The translations under genes were made by a program, and so were the position numbers. Positions 1 to 4,541 of a stretch of 7,113 bases of DNA are shown piece after piece. The notes beneath the pieces were generated by a model. It did no database searches. It was not told where the DNA came from and was given only the letters and a program-made list of their open reading frames with translations. The stretch is from Helicobacteraceae bacterium. GTDB lineage: Bacteria; Campylobacterota; Campylobacteria; Campylobacterales; Sulfurimonadaceae. Location of the stretch: assembly GCA_027084065.1 (NCBI GenBank), contig JALWLR010000069.1:1-7113 (forward strand), read 5' to 3'. Each line of letters begins with the position of its first letter. Position 1 is the first letter of the stretch.

Positions 1-83
1 CAAACCACGCCCTCTTGTATGAACCGTTGTGCTTTGGTGCGGCTGATACCAAAACGCTCACTCAAGTAAGAATCCAACCTCAA
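1..83 (-). CDS. tlyA: TlyA-type S4-domain rRNA methyltransferase, N-terminal fragment (cut by window edge)
   Basis: The first 27 codons read LRLDSYLSERFGISRTKAQR and continue FIQEGVV. This is the start of an S4 RNA-binding domain (RLDxYL...SRxKAxxxIxEGxV) as found at the N-terminus of TlyA, the 2'-O-ribose methyltransferase/haemolysin-like protein that modifies 16S and 23S rRNA. The catalytic methyltransferase domain lies outside the window. The start is TTG at 83-81. It overlaps the TGA stop of the upstream beta-barrel gene (TTGA) and has GGAGG 7 nt upstream, so translational coupling is likely. From memory, Campylobacter jejuni has the order ligA, small membrane-protein gene, tlyA, ribF, which supports TlyA over an RluA-type pseudouridine synthase; those also begin with an S4 domain and cannot be excluded from 27 residues. 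Confidence 0.75.
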   Translation of the reverse strand, partial: MRLDSYLSERFGISRTKAQRFIQEGVV

Positions 84-607
84 AACTGAACCTCCAGTGC
101 ACCATAGACAATATCCATTTGCATATTCATATCTTTTACCTCATCCCCATTTGTATCCACTCCAAAATAGAGATAATCATATACCACTTTAAAGGCGTAT
201 CGCTTCATGAAGCGATACGCCACACCTGCACCGAAGACAAACGCTACTCCGGAGTTGTTTTTTGTCGTAACACTTCCTGCACCCCCTTTTATGAAAACAT
301 CCGCTTCATCATTCAAAAAAGGGTAGTGAGCCTGTGTGTTAATATCTAAAAACGCAAACTGCTGTTTCTTTGAAGATATTTTTTCATACTCCATCCCTCC
401 GGCATACTCCACTTCGACACTGAGATTTTCATTGATATAGGCTCCCGCATAAGCCGCATACAACGGACTCTCTTTCTTTTTCAATCCAAAATAATCTTTG
501 TCATTCAGCAATGTATTCCCATAGCCAATACCAAGATACGGTCCGCTTCGCTCAGCGCCAAAGAGCTGCATGCAAAACAGAAATAATAAAAAAAACACTC
601 CCCTCAC
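80..607 (-). CDS. Small outer-membrane beta-barrel protein (OmpA/OmpW-like fold), between ligA and tlyA
   Basis: This 175-residue protein starts with a typical Sec signal peptide: R2, a hydrophobic core from about residue 4 to 16 (VFFLLFLFCMQLF), and a likely cleavage after A18. The mature part of about 157 residues alternates polar and aromatic/small residues in roughly eight amphipathic strands separated by charged turns, and ends in phenylalanine (YGALEVQF), the usual C-terminal signal for BAM-mediated insertion. Size and pattern fit the single-domain 8-stranded outer-membrane barrels (OMP_b-brl type). There is no peptidoglycan-binding OmpA C-terminal domain. The start is GTG at 607-605, overlapping the ligA stop (GTGA), with GGAG 8 nt upstream; the next Met, residue 13, would destroy the signal peptide. 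No ligand or function can be assigned. The same slot in C. jejuni, as I recall, holds an unnamed membrane protein. Confidence 0.85.
   Translation of the reverse strand: MRGVFFLLFLFCMQLFGAERSGPYLGIGYGNTLLNDKDYFGLKKKESPLYAAYAGAYINENLSVEVEYAGGMEYEKISSKKQQFAFLDINTQAHYPFLNDEADVFIKGGAGSVTTKNNSGVAFVFGAGVAYRFMKRYAFKVVYDYLYFGVDTNGDEVKDMNMQMDIVYGALEVQF
91..95 (-). promoter_or_regulatory. Shine-Dalgarno GGAGG for tlyA
   Basis: A perfect GGAGG on the minus strand lies 7 nt before the TTG at 83-81, inside the last codons of the upstream gene. It decides the TTG start of tlyA, for which no ATG is available near the S4 domain. Confidence 0.75.
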
Positions 608-2556
608 GCAAGCATCTCCATCATTTCCTCTTCGGTAATGGTTTTAACCCCTAGTGACACTGCTTTATCATATTTGCTACCGGCATCCTCGCCGTAAATG
701 AGATAATCGGTCTTTTTACTCACACTCGAACTCACTTTCGCTCCATACGACTCAAGCATCTCTTTGATTTCATTTCTGGGACGGCTCATAGTACCTGTGA
801 GTACAACTCTCTTGCCTTTGAAAAGATTCTCAGATGCTTCCTCTTTTTTTTGTGGCGGACGCGGCTGAATGATCTCTTCAAGTTTAGATACCGTTTCATA
901 ATTGACACGCATGAACTCCACATAGCTCTCTGCCATCTCTTCGCCAAATCCCTCAAGCTCCATCAGCTCCTCTTTTGCTACATCCTTGTACTTAAGACCA
1001 AAGTGCTCGGCTATCGTTTTGGATGCGACCTCGCCAATATGCTCTATACCAAGCGCATTGATAAAACGCCATAGTTCACTTCCTTTGGAGGCTTCAATGG
1101 CTTGAAGAAGATTGCGTGCTTTTTTCTCTTTGAATCCCTCTAGTAAAAGCAGATCCTCCATGCGCAAGCTGTAGAGATCCAAAACACTTTTGACAAGCCC
1201 CGCTTTATAAAGCTGCTCGACTATTTTCTCTCCAAGTCCTTCTATATTGAGGCACTGTTTGGATGCGAAGTATATAATGGAGTTTACGACTCGTGCTTCA
1301 CATGCAAGGTTTTGACACTTGATAAGTGCTCCCTCATCGAGCAGTTCACTTCCGCAAACGGGGCAGTATTTTGGACGTTCAAGCTTTTTTTCCGCTCCGG
1401 TTCTGCGATCTTTAAGCACCTTGGTAATCTTTGGGATGACATCACCGCTTCTTAAAATGATGACATAATCCCCTATGCGTATGTCCTTTCTCTCTATTTC
1501 GTCGAAATTGTGTAAAGTAGCACGCTCCACTACCGCACCCTCTATCTCTACAGGCTCAACGACGGCAACAGGTGTAACCACACCCGTTCTACCCACTTGC
1601 AGCACAATATCTTTTATGCGTGTAACCTTTTCAACGGCAGGAAACTTATACGCAACCATAAAGCGCGGATACTTTACCGTATAGCCAAGTTCTTCATGCT
1701 TTTGGAGTTCATTCACTTTGACAACCATCCCATCAAGCATCATCGGATAACTCTCACGTTCCTGCTTCATTTTTTGGTAAATGCTCTCAATTTCATCGGC
1801 ATCTTTTGCTTTGGCGCGAAAAGGCGGTCTTTTAAATCCAAGCGAATATATATACTCCATCAGCTCGCTTAGAAGAGAAAAGTTCAATGAATGCACCCCG
1901 ACACCGTAAGGGAGGAAGACAAGGTTACGAGATGCCGTCACTTTGGGATCGAGCTGACGAAGACTCCCCGCTGCGGCATTTCGGGGATTGGCAAAGGGGG
2001 GTTCTCCTTTTTTGAGGCGTTCTTGATTGATTCGTTCAAACTCTTCTTTCTCTATAACAACCTCGCCGCGTATCTCTATAAGGGATTTTTCGGCGATACT
2101 CAGAGGAATCGTTCGAATCGTCTTGACATTTTGGGTTATCTCTTCGCCCTCTATACCATCGCCTCTAGTAATACCCATTTTGAGTTCACCCTCTTCATAT
2201 ATCAGATTCAAACTCGCACCGTCAAACTTGGGCTCACAGTAAAAGGTCACATCAGAATCGATTTTGTATACCCTATTGATCCACTCAAGAAGCTCTTCAT
2301 GATTGAAAACATCCTCCAAAGACCACATACGGCTTAGGTGCTTCGCCTTTTTAAAGCCATCAGCGACTTTATCGCCTACTCGCTGGGTAGGCGAATCTTT
2401 GAGAATATGTTCGGGGTGCTGTTTTTCATACTCTTCGACTTTTTTATAAAGCGCGTCATACTCCTCATCCGTTGCTATAGGATCATCCAAAACATAATAA
2501 TGGTAGGCATATTTGTTTAAAAGCGCAACGCTTTTTTTGTACTCTTCGTAGGTCAT
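604..2556 (-). CDS. ligA: NAD-dependent DNA ligase LigA
   Basis: LigA seals nicks in replication and repair, using NAD+ as AMP donor and releasing NMN. At 650 residues it is full length for the family (E. coli 671). All domains are seen in order. The N-terminal Ia domain carries YHYYVLDDPIATDEEYDALY (about 18-37). The adenylation domain has the catalytic lysine K110 in EPKFDGAS, then TRGDGIEGEE (130-139), EIRGEVVIE (161-169), DGMVVKVN (275-282) and VAYKFP (301-306). The OB fold contains VGRTGVVTPVAVVEPV (321-336). The zinc finger uses C398, C401, C414 and C419. Helix-hairpin-helix repeats run from about 435 to 560, with LEGFKEKKA and LEGFGEEMA. A BRCT domain spans about 578-650. The ATG at 2556 gives the expected N-terminus; its Shine-Dalgarno is weak (GAGA). 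It is first of a coupled operon with the beta-barrel gene and tlyA, and lies just downstream of the tRNA array on the same strand. Confidence 0.98.
   Translation of the reverse strand: MTYEEYKKSVALLNKYAYHYYVLDDPIATDEEYDALYKKVEEYEKQHPEHILKDSPTQRVGDKVADGFKKAKHLSRMWSLEDVFNHEELLEWINRVYKIDSDVTFYCEPKFDGASLNLIYEEGELKMGITRGDGIEGEEITQNVKTIRTIPLSIAEKSLIEIRGEVVIEKEEFERINQERLKKGEPPFANPRNAAAGSLRQLDPKVTASRNLVFLPYGVGVHSLNFSLLSELMEYIYSLGFKRPPFRAKAKDADEIESIYQKMKQERESYPMMLDGMVVKVNELQKHEELGYTVKYPRFMVAYKFPAVEKVTRIKDIVLQVGRTGVVTPVAVVEPVEIEGAVVERATLHNFDEIERKDIRIGDYVIILRSGDVIPKITKVLKDRRTGAEKKLERPKYCPVCGSELLDEGALIKCQNLACEARVVNSIIYFASKQCLNIEGLGEKIVEQLYKAGLVKSVLDLYSLRMEDLLLLEGFKEKKARNLLQAIEASKGSELWRFINALGIEHIGEVASKTIAEHFGLKYKDVAKEELMELEGFGEEMAESYVEFMRVNYETVSKLEEIIQPRPPQKKEEASENLFKGKRVVLTGTMSRPRNEIKEMLESYGAKVSSSVSKKTDYLIYGEDAGSKYDKAVSLGVKTITEEEMMEMLA
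616..619 (-). promoter_or_regulatory. Shine-Dalgarno GGAG for the beta-barrel gene
   Basis: GGAG on the minus strand, within the last codons of ligA, sits 8 nt before the GTG start at 607-605. It supports that non-ATG start and coupling to ligA translation. Confidence 0.6.
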
Positions 2557-2595
2557 AGAAAGTTTCTCTTTGCTGTATTTGTAAAAGTATCGTGT

Positions 2596-2601
2596 ATTAT
2601 A
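2596..2601 (-). promoter_or_regulatory. -10 box (TATAAT) for ligA operon
   Basis: A perfect TATAAT on the minus strand lies 39 nt before the ligA ATG. Transcription would start near 2589, giving a leader of about 33 nt. No good -35 box is seen 16-18 nt upstream; AT-rich DNA is present instead, as is common for sigma-70 promoters in Campylobacterota. No convincing intrinsic terminator separates this site from the tRNA array upstream, so read-through from the tRNAs into ligA is also possible. Confidence 0.65.
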
Positions 2602-2657
2602 GTGTAAGCTTGCTAAAATGCCGATAAGAAATAATCAGGAAGTTTCGTAAAGGAAGT

Positions 2658-2742
2658 ATGGCGCGGTGGACGGGATTCGAACCCGCGACCCCCTGCGTGA
2701 CAGGCAGGTATTCTAACCAGCTGAACTACCACCGCATACCGT
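2658..2742. repeat. 85-bp direct repeat holding tRNA-Asp (partner 3034-3118)
   Basis: Positions 2658-2742 and 3034-3118 are identical: the whole tRNA-Asp gene plus 7 bp of its 5' leader (ATACCGT on the plus strand). Identity stops abruptly on both sides. Recombination between the copies would remove one Asp, one Val and the only Glu gene seen here. Confidence 0.95.
2659..2735 (-). tRNA. tRNA-Asp (GTC), copy 1
   Basis: Complete 77-nt cloverleaf with encoded CCA. The acceptor stem GCGGTGG/CCACCGC is followed by discriminator G. The D stem is GTTC/GAAT and the anticodon stem CCTGC/GCAGG encloses loop CTGTCAC, with anticodon GTC at 2701-2699. The T arm is GCGGG-TTCGAAT-CCCGT. G73 plus GTC match aspartate identity. 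It is the last gene of the array and identical to the copy at 3035-3111. It has what looks like its own promoter just upstream. Confidence 0.98.
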
Positions 2743-2749
2743 TGTCAAA

Positions 2750-2778
2750 ATTGTAGCAAAGTTGACTTCAAAAAGCAA
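2750..2778 (-). promoter_or_regulatory. Internal promoter for tRNA-Asp copy 1
   Basis: On the minus strand, a -35-like TTGCTT (2778-2773), a 17-nt spacer and TACAAT (2755-2750) preceded by TGC form an extended -10 promoter. The predicted start near 2743 leaves an 8-nt leader before the tRNA-Asp 5' end. The -35 box and most of the spacer lie in the 3' arm of the long hairpin that follows tRNA-Glu. The corresponding spacer upstream of the other Asp copy lacks such a promoter. Confidence 0.5.
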
Positions 2779-2804
2779 GTTTTTGCTCTTTAAAATCAAC
2801 TTTG
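2757..2804 (-). other. 22-bp RNA hairpin between tRNA-Glu and tRNA-Asp (terminator- or processing-like)
   Basis: The spacer folds around a centre between 2780 and 2781. Outer arms 2757-2765 and 2796-2804 are a perfect 9-bp inverted repeat. Inward, the three DNA mismatches (2766/2795, 2769/2792, 2773/2788) are all G·U pairs when read as minus-strand RNA, giving an unbroken 22-bp stem with an AAAC loop. The core AGCAA/TTGCT followed by TTTTT resembles a small bidirectional intrinsic terminator, but the U-run is paired within the larger stem and no free U-tract follows the outer arm. It starts directly after the tRNA-Glu CCA. Confidence 0.75.
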
Positions 2805-2880
2805 TGGCGACCCTTAAAGGATTTGAACCTCTGTCTCTACCATGAAGTGGTAGCGTCCTTGGCCACTAGACGAAAGGGTC
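2805..2880 (-). tRNA. tRNA-Glu (TTC), with unusual anticodon loop
   Basis: Complete 76-nt gene with encoded CCA. The acceptor stem GACCCTT/AAGGGTC is followed by discriminator G. The D arm starts GTCTAGTGG, the variable region is 4 nt as in other bacterial tRNA-Glu, and the T arm is AGAGG-TTCAAAT-CCTTT. The anticodon stem CTACC/GGTAG is fully paired and encloses loop ACTTCAT, placing TTC (2846-2844) at 34-36. Position 32 is then A and position 33 is C, not the near-universal T33. A32 can pair with T38. Identity as Glu is secure from the stem register and overall similarity. Confidence 0.95.
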
Positions 2881-2897
2881 ATGCGAAAATCGCTGCC

Positions 2898-2941
2898 AAA
2901 CAGATAGGAAAAAGTATTCAAATACTCTTTCATATCTGTTT
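2898..2941 (-). other. RNA hairpin between tRNA-Val and tRNA-Glu (terminator- or processing-like)
   Basis: Outer arms 2898-2906 and 2933-2941 form a perfect 9-bp inverted repeat (AAACAGATA/TATCTGTTT). On the same centre (2919/2920) lie 4 more pairs and the inner repeat AGTATT/AATACT. Read as minus-strand RNA, one of the two mismatches becomes G·U; one C·U mismatch (2907/2932) remains. The core is again AAAGAG, a small hairpin, then CTTTTT, the same design as the hairpin after tRNA-Glu, but the outer arms differ in sequence. No U-tract follows the outer 3' arm. A small GCGA/TCGC stem (2883-2893) lies between it and tRNA-Glu. Confidence 0.72.
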
Positions 2942-2942
2942 T

Positions 2943-3022
2943 AAAATGGTGGGCACTACTGGACTCGAACCAGTGACATCTACCTTGTAAGGGTAGCGCT
3001 CTACCAACTGAGCTAAGCGCCC
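2943..3022. repeat. 80-bp direct repeat holding tRNA-Val (partner 3146-3225)
   Basis: Positions 2943-3022 and 3146-3225 are identical, covering tRNA-Val and 4 bp after its CCA. With the tRNA-Asp repeat this suggests that a Val-Asp pair was duplicated, with Glu and the two hairpin spacers lying between Val and Asp of one copy. Confidence 0.95.
2947..3022 (-). tRNA. tRNA-Val (TAC), copy 1
   Basis: Complete 76-nt cloverleaf with encoded CCA. The acceptor GGGCGCT/AGTGCCC has one G·U pair and discriminator A. The D stem is GCTC/GAGC; the anticodon stem CTACC/GGTAG encloses loop CTTACAA with TAC at 2989-2987; the T arm is ACTGG-TTCGAGT-CCAGT. It follows tRNA-Asp copy 2 by 12 nt and is identical to the gene at 3150-3225. 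Confidence 0.98.
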
Positions 3023-3034
3023 ATTATAATAAAA

Positions 3035-3111
3035 TGGCGCGGTGGACGGGATTCGAACCCGCGACCCCCTGCGTGACAGGCAGGTATTCTAACCAGCTGA
3101 ACTACCACCGC
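3035..3111 (-). tRNA. tRNA-Asp (GTC), copy 2
   Basis: Base-for-base identical to the tRNA-Asp at 2659-2735, including the encoded CCA; anticodon GTC is at 3077-3075. It lies 38 nt after tRNA-Val copy 2 and 12 nt before tRNA-Val copy 1, with no promoter of its own recognised, so it is probably cut from the transcript begun upstream of tRNA-Lys. Confidence 0.98.
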
Positions 3112-3149
3112 ATACCGTGTAAAGAAACATTTGCAAATTTATCGCAAAA

Positions 3150-3225
3150 TGGTGGGCACTACTGGACTCGAACCAGTGACATCTACCTTGTAAGGGTAGC
3201 GCTCTACCAACTGAGCTAAGCGCCC
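3150..3225 (-). tRNA. tRNA-Val (TAC), copy 2
   Basis: Identical to the tRNA-Val at 2947-3022; anticodon TAC is at 3192-3190 and CCA is encoded. It follows tRNA-Lys by only 5 nt, so the two must be cut from one precursor. Confidence 0.98.
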
Positions 3226-3230
3226 GCTTA

Positions 3231-3306
3231 TGGTGTCCCCTGTTGGATTCGAACCAACGGCCACCTCCTTAAAAGGGAGATGCTCTACCGGCTGAGCTAA
3301 GGAGAC
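3231..3306 (-). tRNA. tRNA-Lys (TTT)
   Basis: Complete 76-nt cloverleaf with encoded CCA. Acceptor GTCTCCT/AGGGGAC and discriminator A; D arm GCTC-AGCCGGTA-GAGC; anticodon stem TCTCC/GGAGG with loop CTTTTAA and anticodon TTT at 3273-3271; T arm GTTGG-TTCGAAT-CCAAC. It is the first gene of the six-tRNA array. Confidence 0.98.
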
Positions 3307-3339
3307 ATTCAAAAACACTTCCGTGCTAATGAGGTCGAA

Positions 3340-3345
3340 ATTATA
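3340..3345 (-). promoter_or_regulatory. -10 box (TATAAT) of the tRNA array promoter
   Basis: A perfect TATAAT on the minus strand gives a start near 3333, about 27 nt before mature tRNA-Lys. A clear -35 is lacking. The site lies in the 62-nt gap between the cinA-like stop and tRNA-Lys. No convincing terminator follows the cinA-like gene, so its transcripts may also enter the array. Confidence 0.65.
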
Positions 3346-3368
3346 TGGAAATATTGCTTTAATTTTCT

Positions 3369-4457
3369 TTAAAAGAAGAGCTCTTTCTCATTTAAGAGTA
3401 ACATTTTGATGCCCTCAAGAACACTTTGGTACTGTACATAGTTTCTATCTCCGGCAAAAAGCTTATGCTCCTCTTTATGCCATTTTTCTGAACGAACACC
3501 TATAAAAACCGTTCCAACCGGTTTTTGTGGAGTTCCTCCGCCATCCCCGGCAATACCGCTAACACTGATGGCATAATCCGCTTCACTAACACGCAAAGCA
3601 CCCTCGCTCATCTGCTCCACAACCTCTTTACTGACAGCTCCATGACGCAAAAGCGTCTCTTCATCCACGGCAAGCCAATTCGTTTTGATTTCGTTGGCAT
3701 AGGTCACAAGCGAACCTCGTAAAATTTTTGACGCCCCGTTGTTTCGCGTAAGAAAATAGCTCAAAAGCCCACCCGTACAGCTTTCTGCGAAAGTTATCGT
3801 TTTTCCCGCCTCAAAAAGGCGTTCGATAATATATGTCACAATATTCGACGCGGCAATGACTTTGCTAGGTAGTAGTTGTTTTGCGGAGTGGATAAACTCA
3901 GCGATATTGCCGTGTTTTTTGGCATAAATATGCACTTCAAGCCAGTCACTGACAAGTGTCACGAACTCCAGCTTGACTTCATAAGTCTGTGAAAGCGTCT
4001 CAAGCAGAGCTCTCGCACTTTGTTCATCCTCTCCAAAAAGCTGAATCGTTGCGCTGTTTTTCTCCTGCGGCAAAAGAATTTCCGGCATCTTTTGCATCTC
4101 ATCTACGGACAATACATTCAAAGTCGTATTTGCATACTCGACAATGTAGCTATTGGATGCGTAAACAGTCGATTTCGACGGTAAGAGATTCTCCTCTTTG
4201 AGAACCAAATTATCCTCTGTAACGGTGCAGACAAGTTTCCCGACGGTAGAGTAGTGCTGCTTAGTTGTCACTATCAGCATATACTCTGCCTCTTCAAGCT
4301 GACGCTCCAAATCAAGAAAGAGTCCACTGTGCCCATCTTTATAAAAGCGTACAGAAGCTATGTATTCTGCATGTAGCTTCGCTTTTCGCAATACATACTC
4401 CTGAAGTGGCTCGTTATAGATGAATTTCGTTCCGACAAATAGTATATGTAGTTTCAT
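3369..4457 (-). CDS. CinA family protein: diverged CinA N-terminal half fused to a PncC-type NMN amidohydrolase domain
   Basis: From ATG 4457 this is 362 residues. Residues about 200-355 are a clear CinA C-terminal (PncC) domain: FAESCTGGLLS (223-233, with the family's catalytic serine S226), GSLVTYANEIKTNWLAV (248-264), HGAVSKEVVEQMSEGA (272-287), SGIAGDGGG (300-308) and KPVGTV (312-317). This family hydrolyses nicotinamide mononucleotide to nicotinate mononucleotide. Residues 1-130 follow the outline of the CinA N-terminal (COG1058) domain, with HILFVGTKFIYN at the start, but the GGLGPT-type motif is absent; TTKQHYSTVG (64-73) sits near its place. Residues about 135-180 resemble the CinA linker domain. 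I infer an intact amidase and a dead or repurposed N-terminal half. The reading frame is open to 4514, but the conserved start and promoter favour 4457. It is divergent from ileS and precedes the tRNA array. Confidence 0.88.
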   Translation of the reverse strand: MKLHILFVGTKFIYNEPLQEYVLRKAKLHAEYIASVRFYKDGHSGLFLDLERQLEEAEYMLIVTTKQHYSTVGKLVCTVTEDNLVLKEENLLPSKSTVYASNSYIVEYANTTLNVLSVDEMQKMPEILLPQEKNSATIQLFGEDEQSARALLETLSQTYEVKLEFVTLVSDWLEVHIYAKKHGNIAEFIHSAKQLLPSKVIAASNIVTYIIERLFEAGKTITFAESCTGGLLSYFLTRNNGASKILRGSLVTYANEIKTNWLAVDEETLLRHGAVSKEVVEQMSEGALRVSEADYAISVSGIAGDGGGTPQKPVGTVFIGVRSEKWHKEEHKLFAGDRNYVQYQSVLEGIKMLLLNEKELFF

Positions 4458-4463
4458 GGACAA

Positions 4464-4469
4464 ATTATA
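4464..4469 (-). promoter_or_regulatory. -10 box for the CinA-family gene, predicting a leaderless mRNA
   Basis: TATAAT on the minus strand ends 6 nt before the ATG at 4457, so the standard start point falls on the A of that ATG. No Shine-Dalgarno sequence precedes it. A start further upstream would put the -10 box inside the coding sequence. Confidence 0.6.
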
Positions 4470-4501
4470 GCACATTAATCGCTTTTTAATTGCCAAAAAG
4501 A

Positions 4502-4507
4502 TATAAT
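4502..4507 (+). promoter_or_regulatory. -10 box (TATAAT) for ileS
   Basis: A perfect TATAAT lies 34 nt before the ileS ATG. Predicted start near 4514 and a leader of about 28 nt. Upstream DNA is T/A-rich without a recognisable -35. It lies back-to-back with the cinA-family -10 box in the shared 84-nt intergenic region. The leader is too short for a T-box riboswitch, and none is seen. Confidence 0.7.
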
Positions 4508-4527
4508 CGCACAACTTTAACTCTAAC

Positions 4528-4531
4528 AGGA
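4528..4531 (+). promoter_or_regulatory. Shine-Dalgarno AGGA for ileS
   Basis: AGGA lies 10 nt before the ATG at 4542, a slightly long spacing. It is the only purine-rich match in the leader and supports that start. Confidence 0.5.
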
Positions 4532-4541
4532 CAGTGCAACG

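Noticed and set aside
1891..2337. Plus-strand 148-codon open frame opposite ligA
   Set aside because: It lies fully inside the strongly conserved ligA sequence on the other strand, and has no ribosome site or recognisable domain.
2637..2657. AGGAAGT repeated twice, 14 nt apart, after tRNA-Asp
   Set aside because: Only 7 bp and two copies; could easily be chance, with no link to another signal.
3023..3034. TATAAT in the 12-nt Asp-Val spacer as a promoter for tRNA-Val copy 1
   Set aside because: It abuts the mature 5' end of the tRNA, so the start would fall inside the tRNA; more likely just an AT-rich linker.
3129..3138. Palindrome ATTTGCAAAT in the spacer between Val copy 2 and Asp copy 2
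   Set aside because: A single 10-bp AT-rich palindrome without a partner site; too weak to call an operator.
2802..3219. Two plus-strand open frames (62 and 61 codons) with peptides like GTTGLEPVTS and WTGFEPATPCVTGRY
   Set aside because: They are antisense to the tRNA genes; these phrases are well-known spurious translations of the reverse of tRNA T-arms and anticodon arms.
3376..3385. Palindrome AAGAGCTCTT near the end of the CinA-family gene as a terminator
   Set aside because: It is inside the coding sequence, too short, and not followed by a clean T-run on the transcribed strand.
4458..4514. Extended N-terminus of the CinA-family protein (19 extra residues)
   Set aside because: It would run through the -10 box and part of the ileS promoter, and the family-like N-terminus begins at MKLHILFVG.
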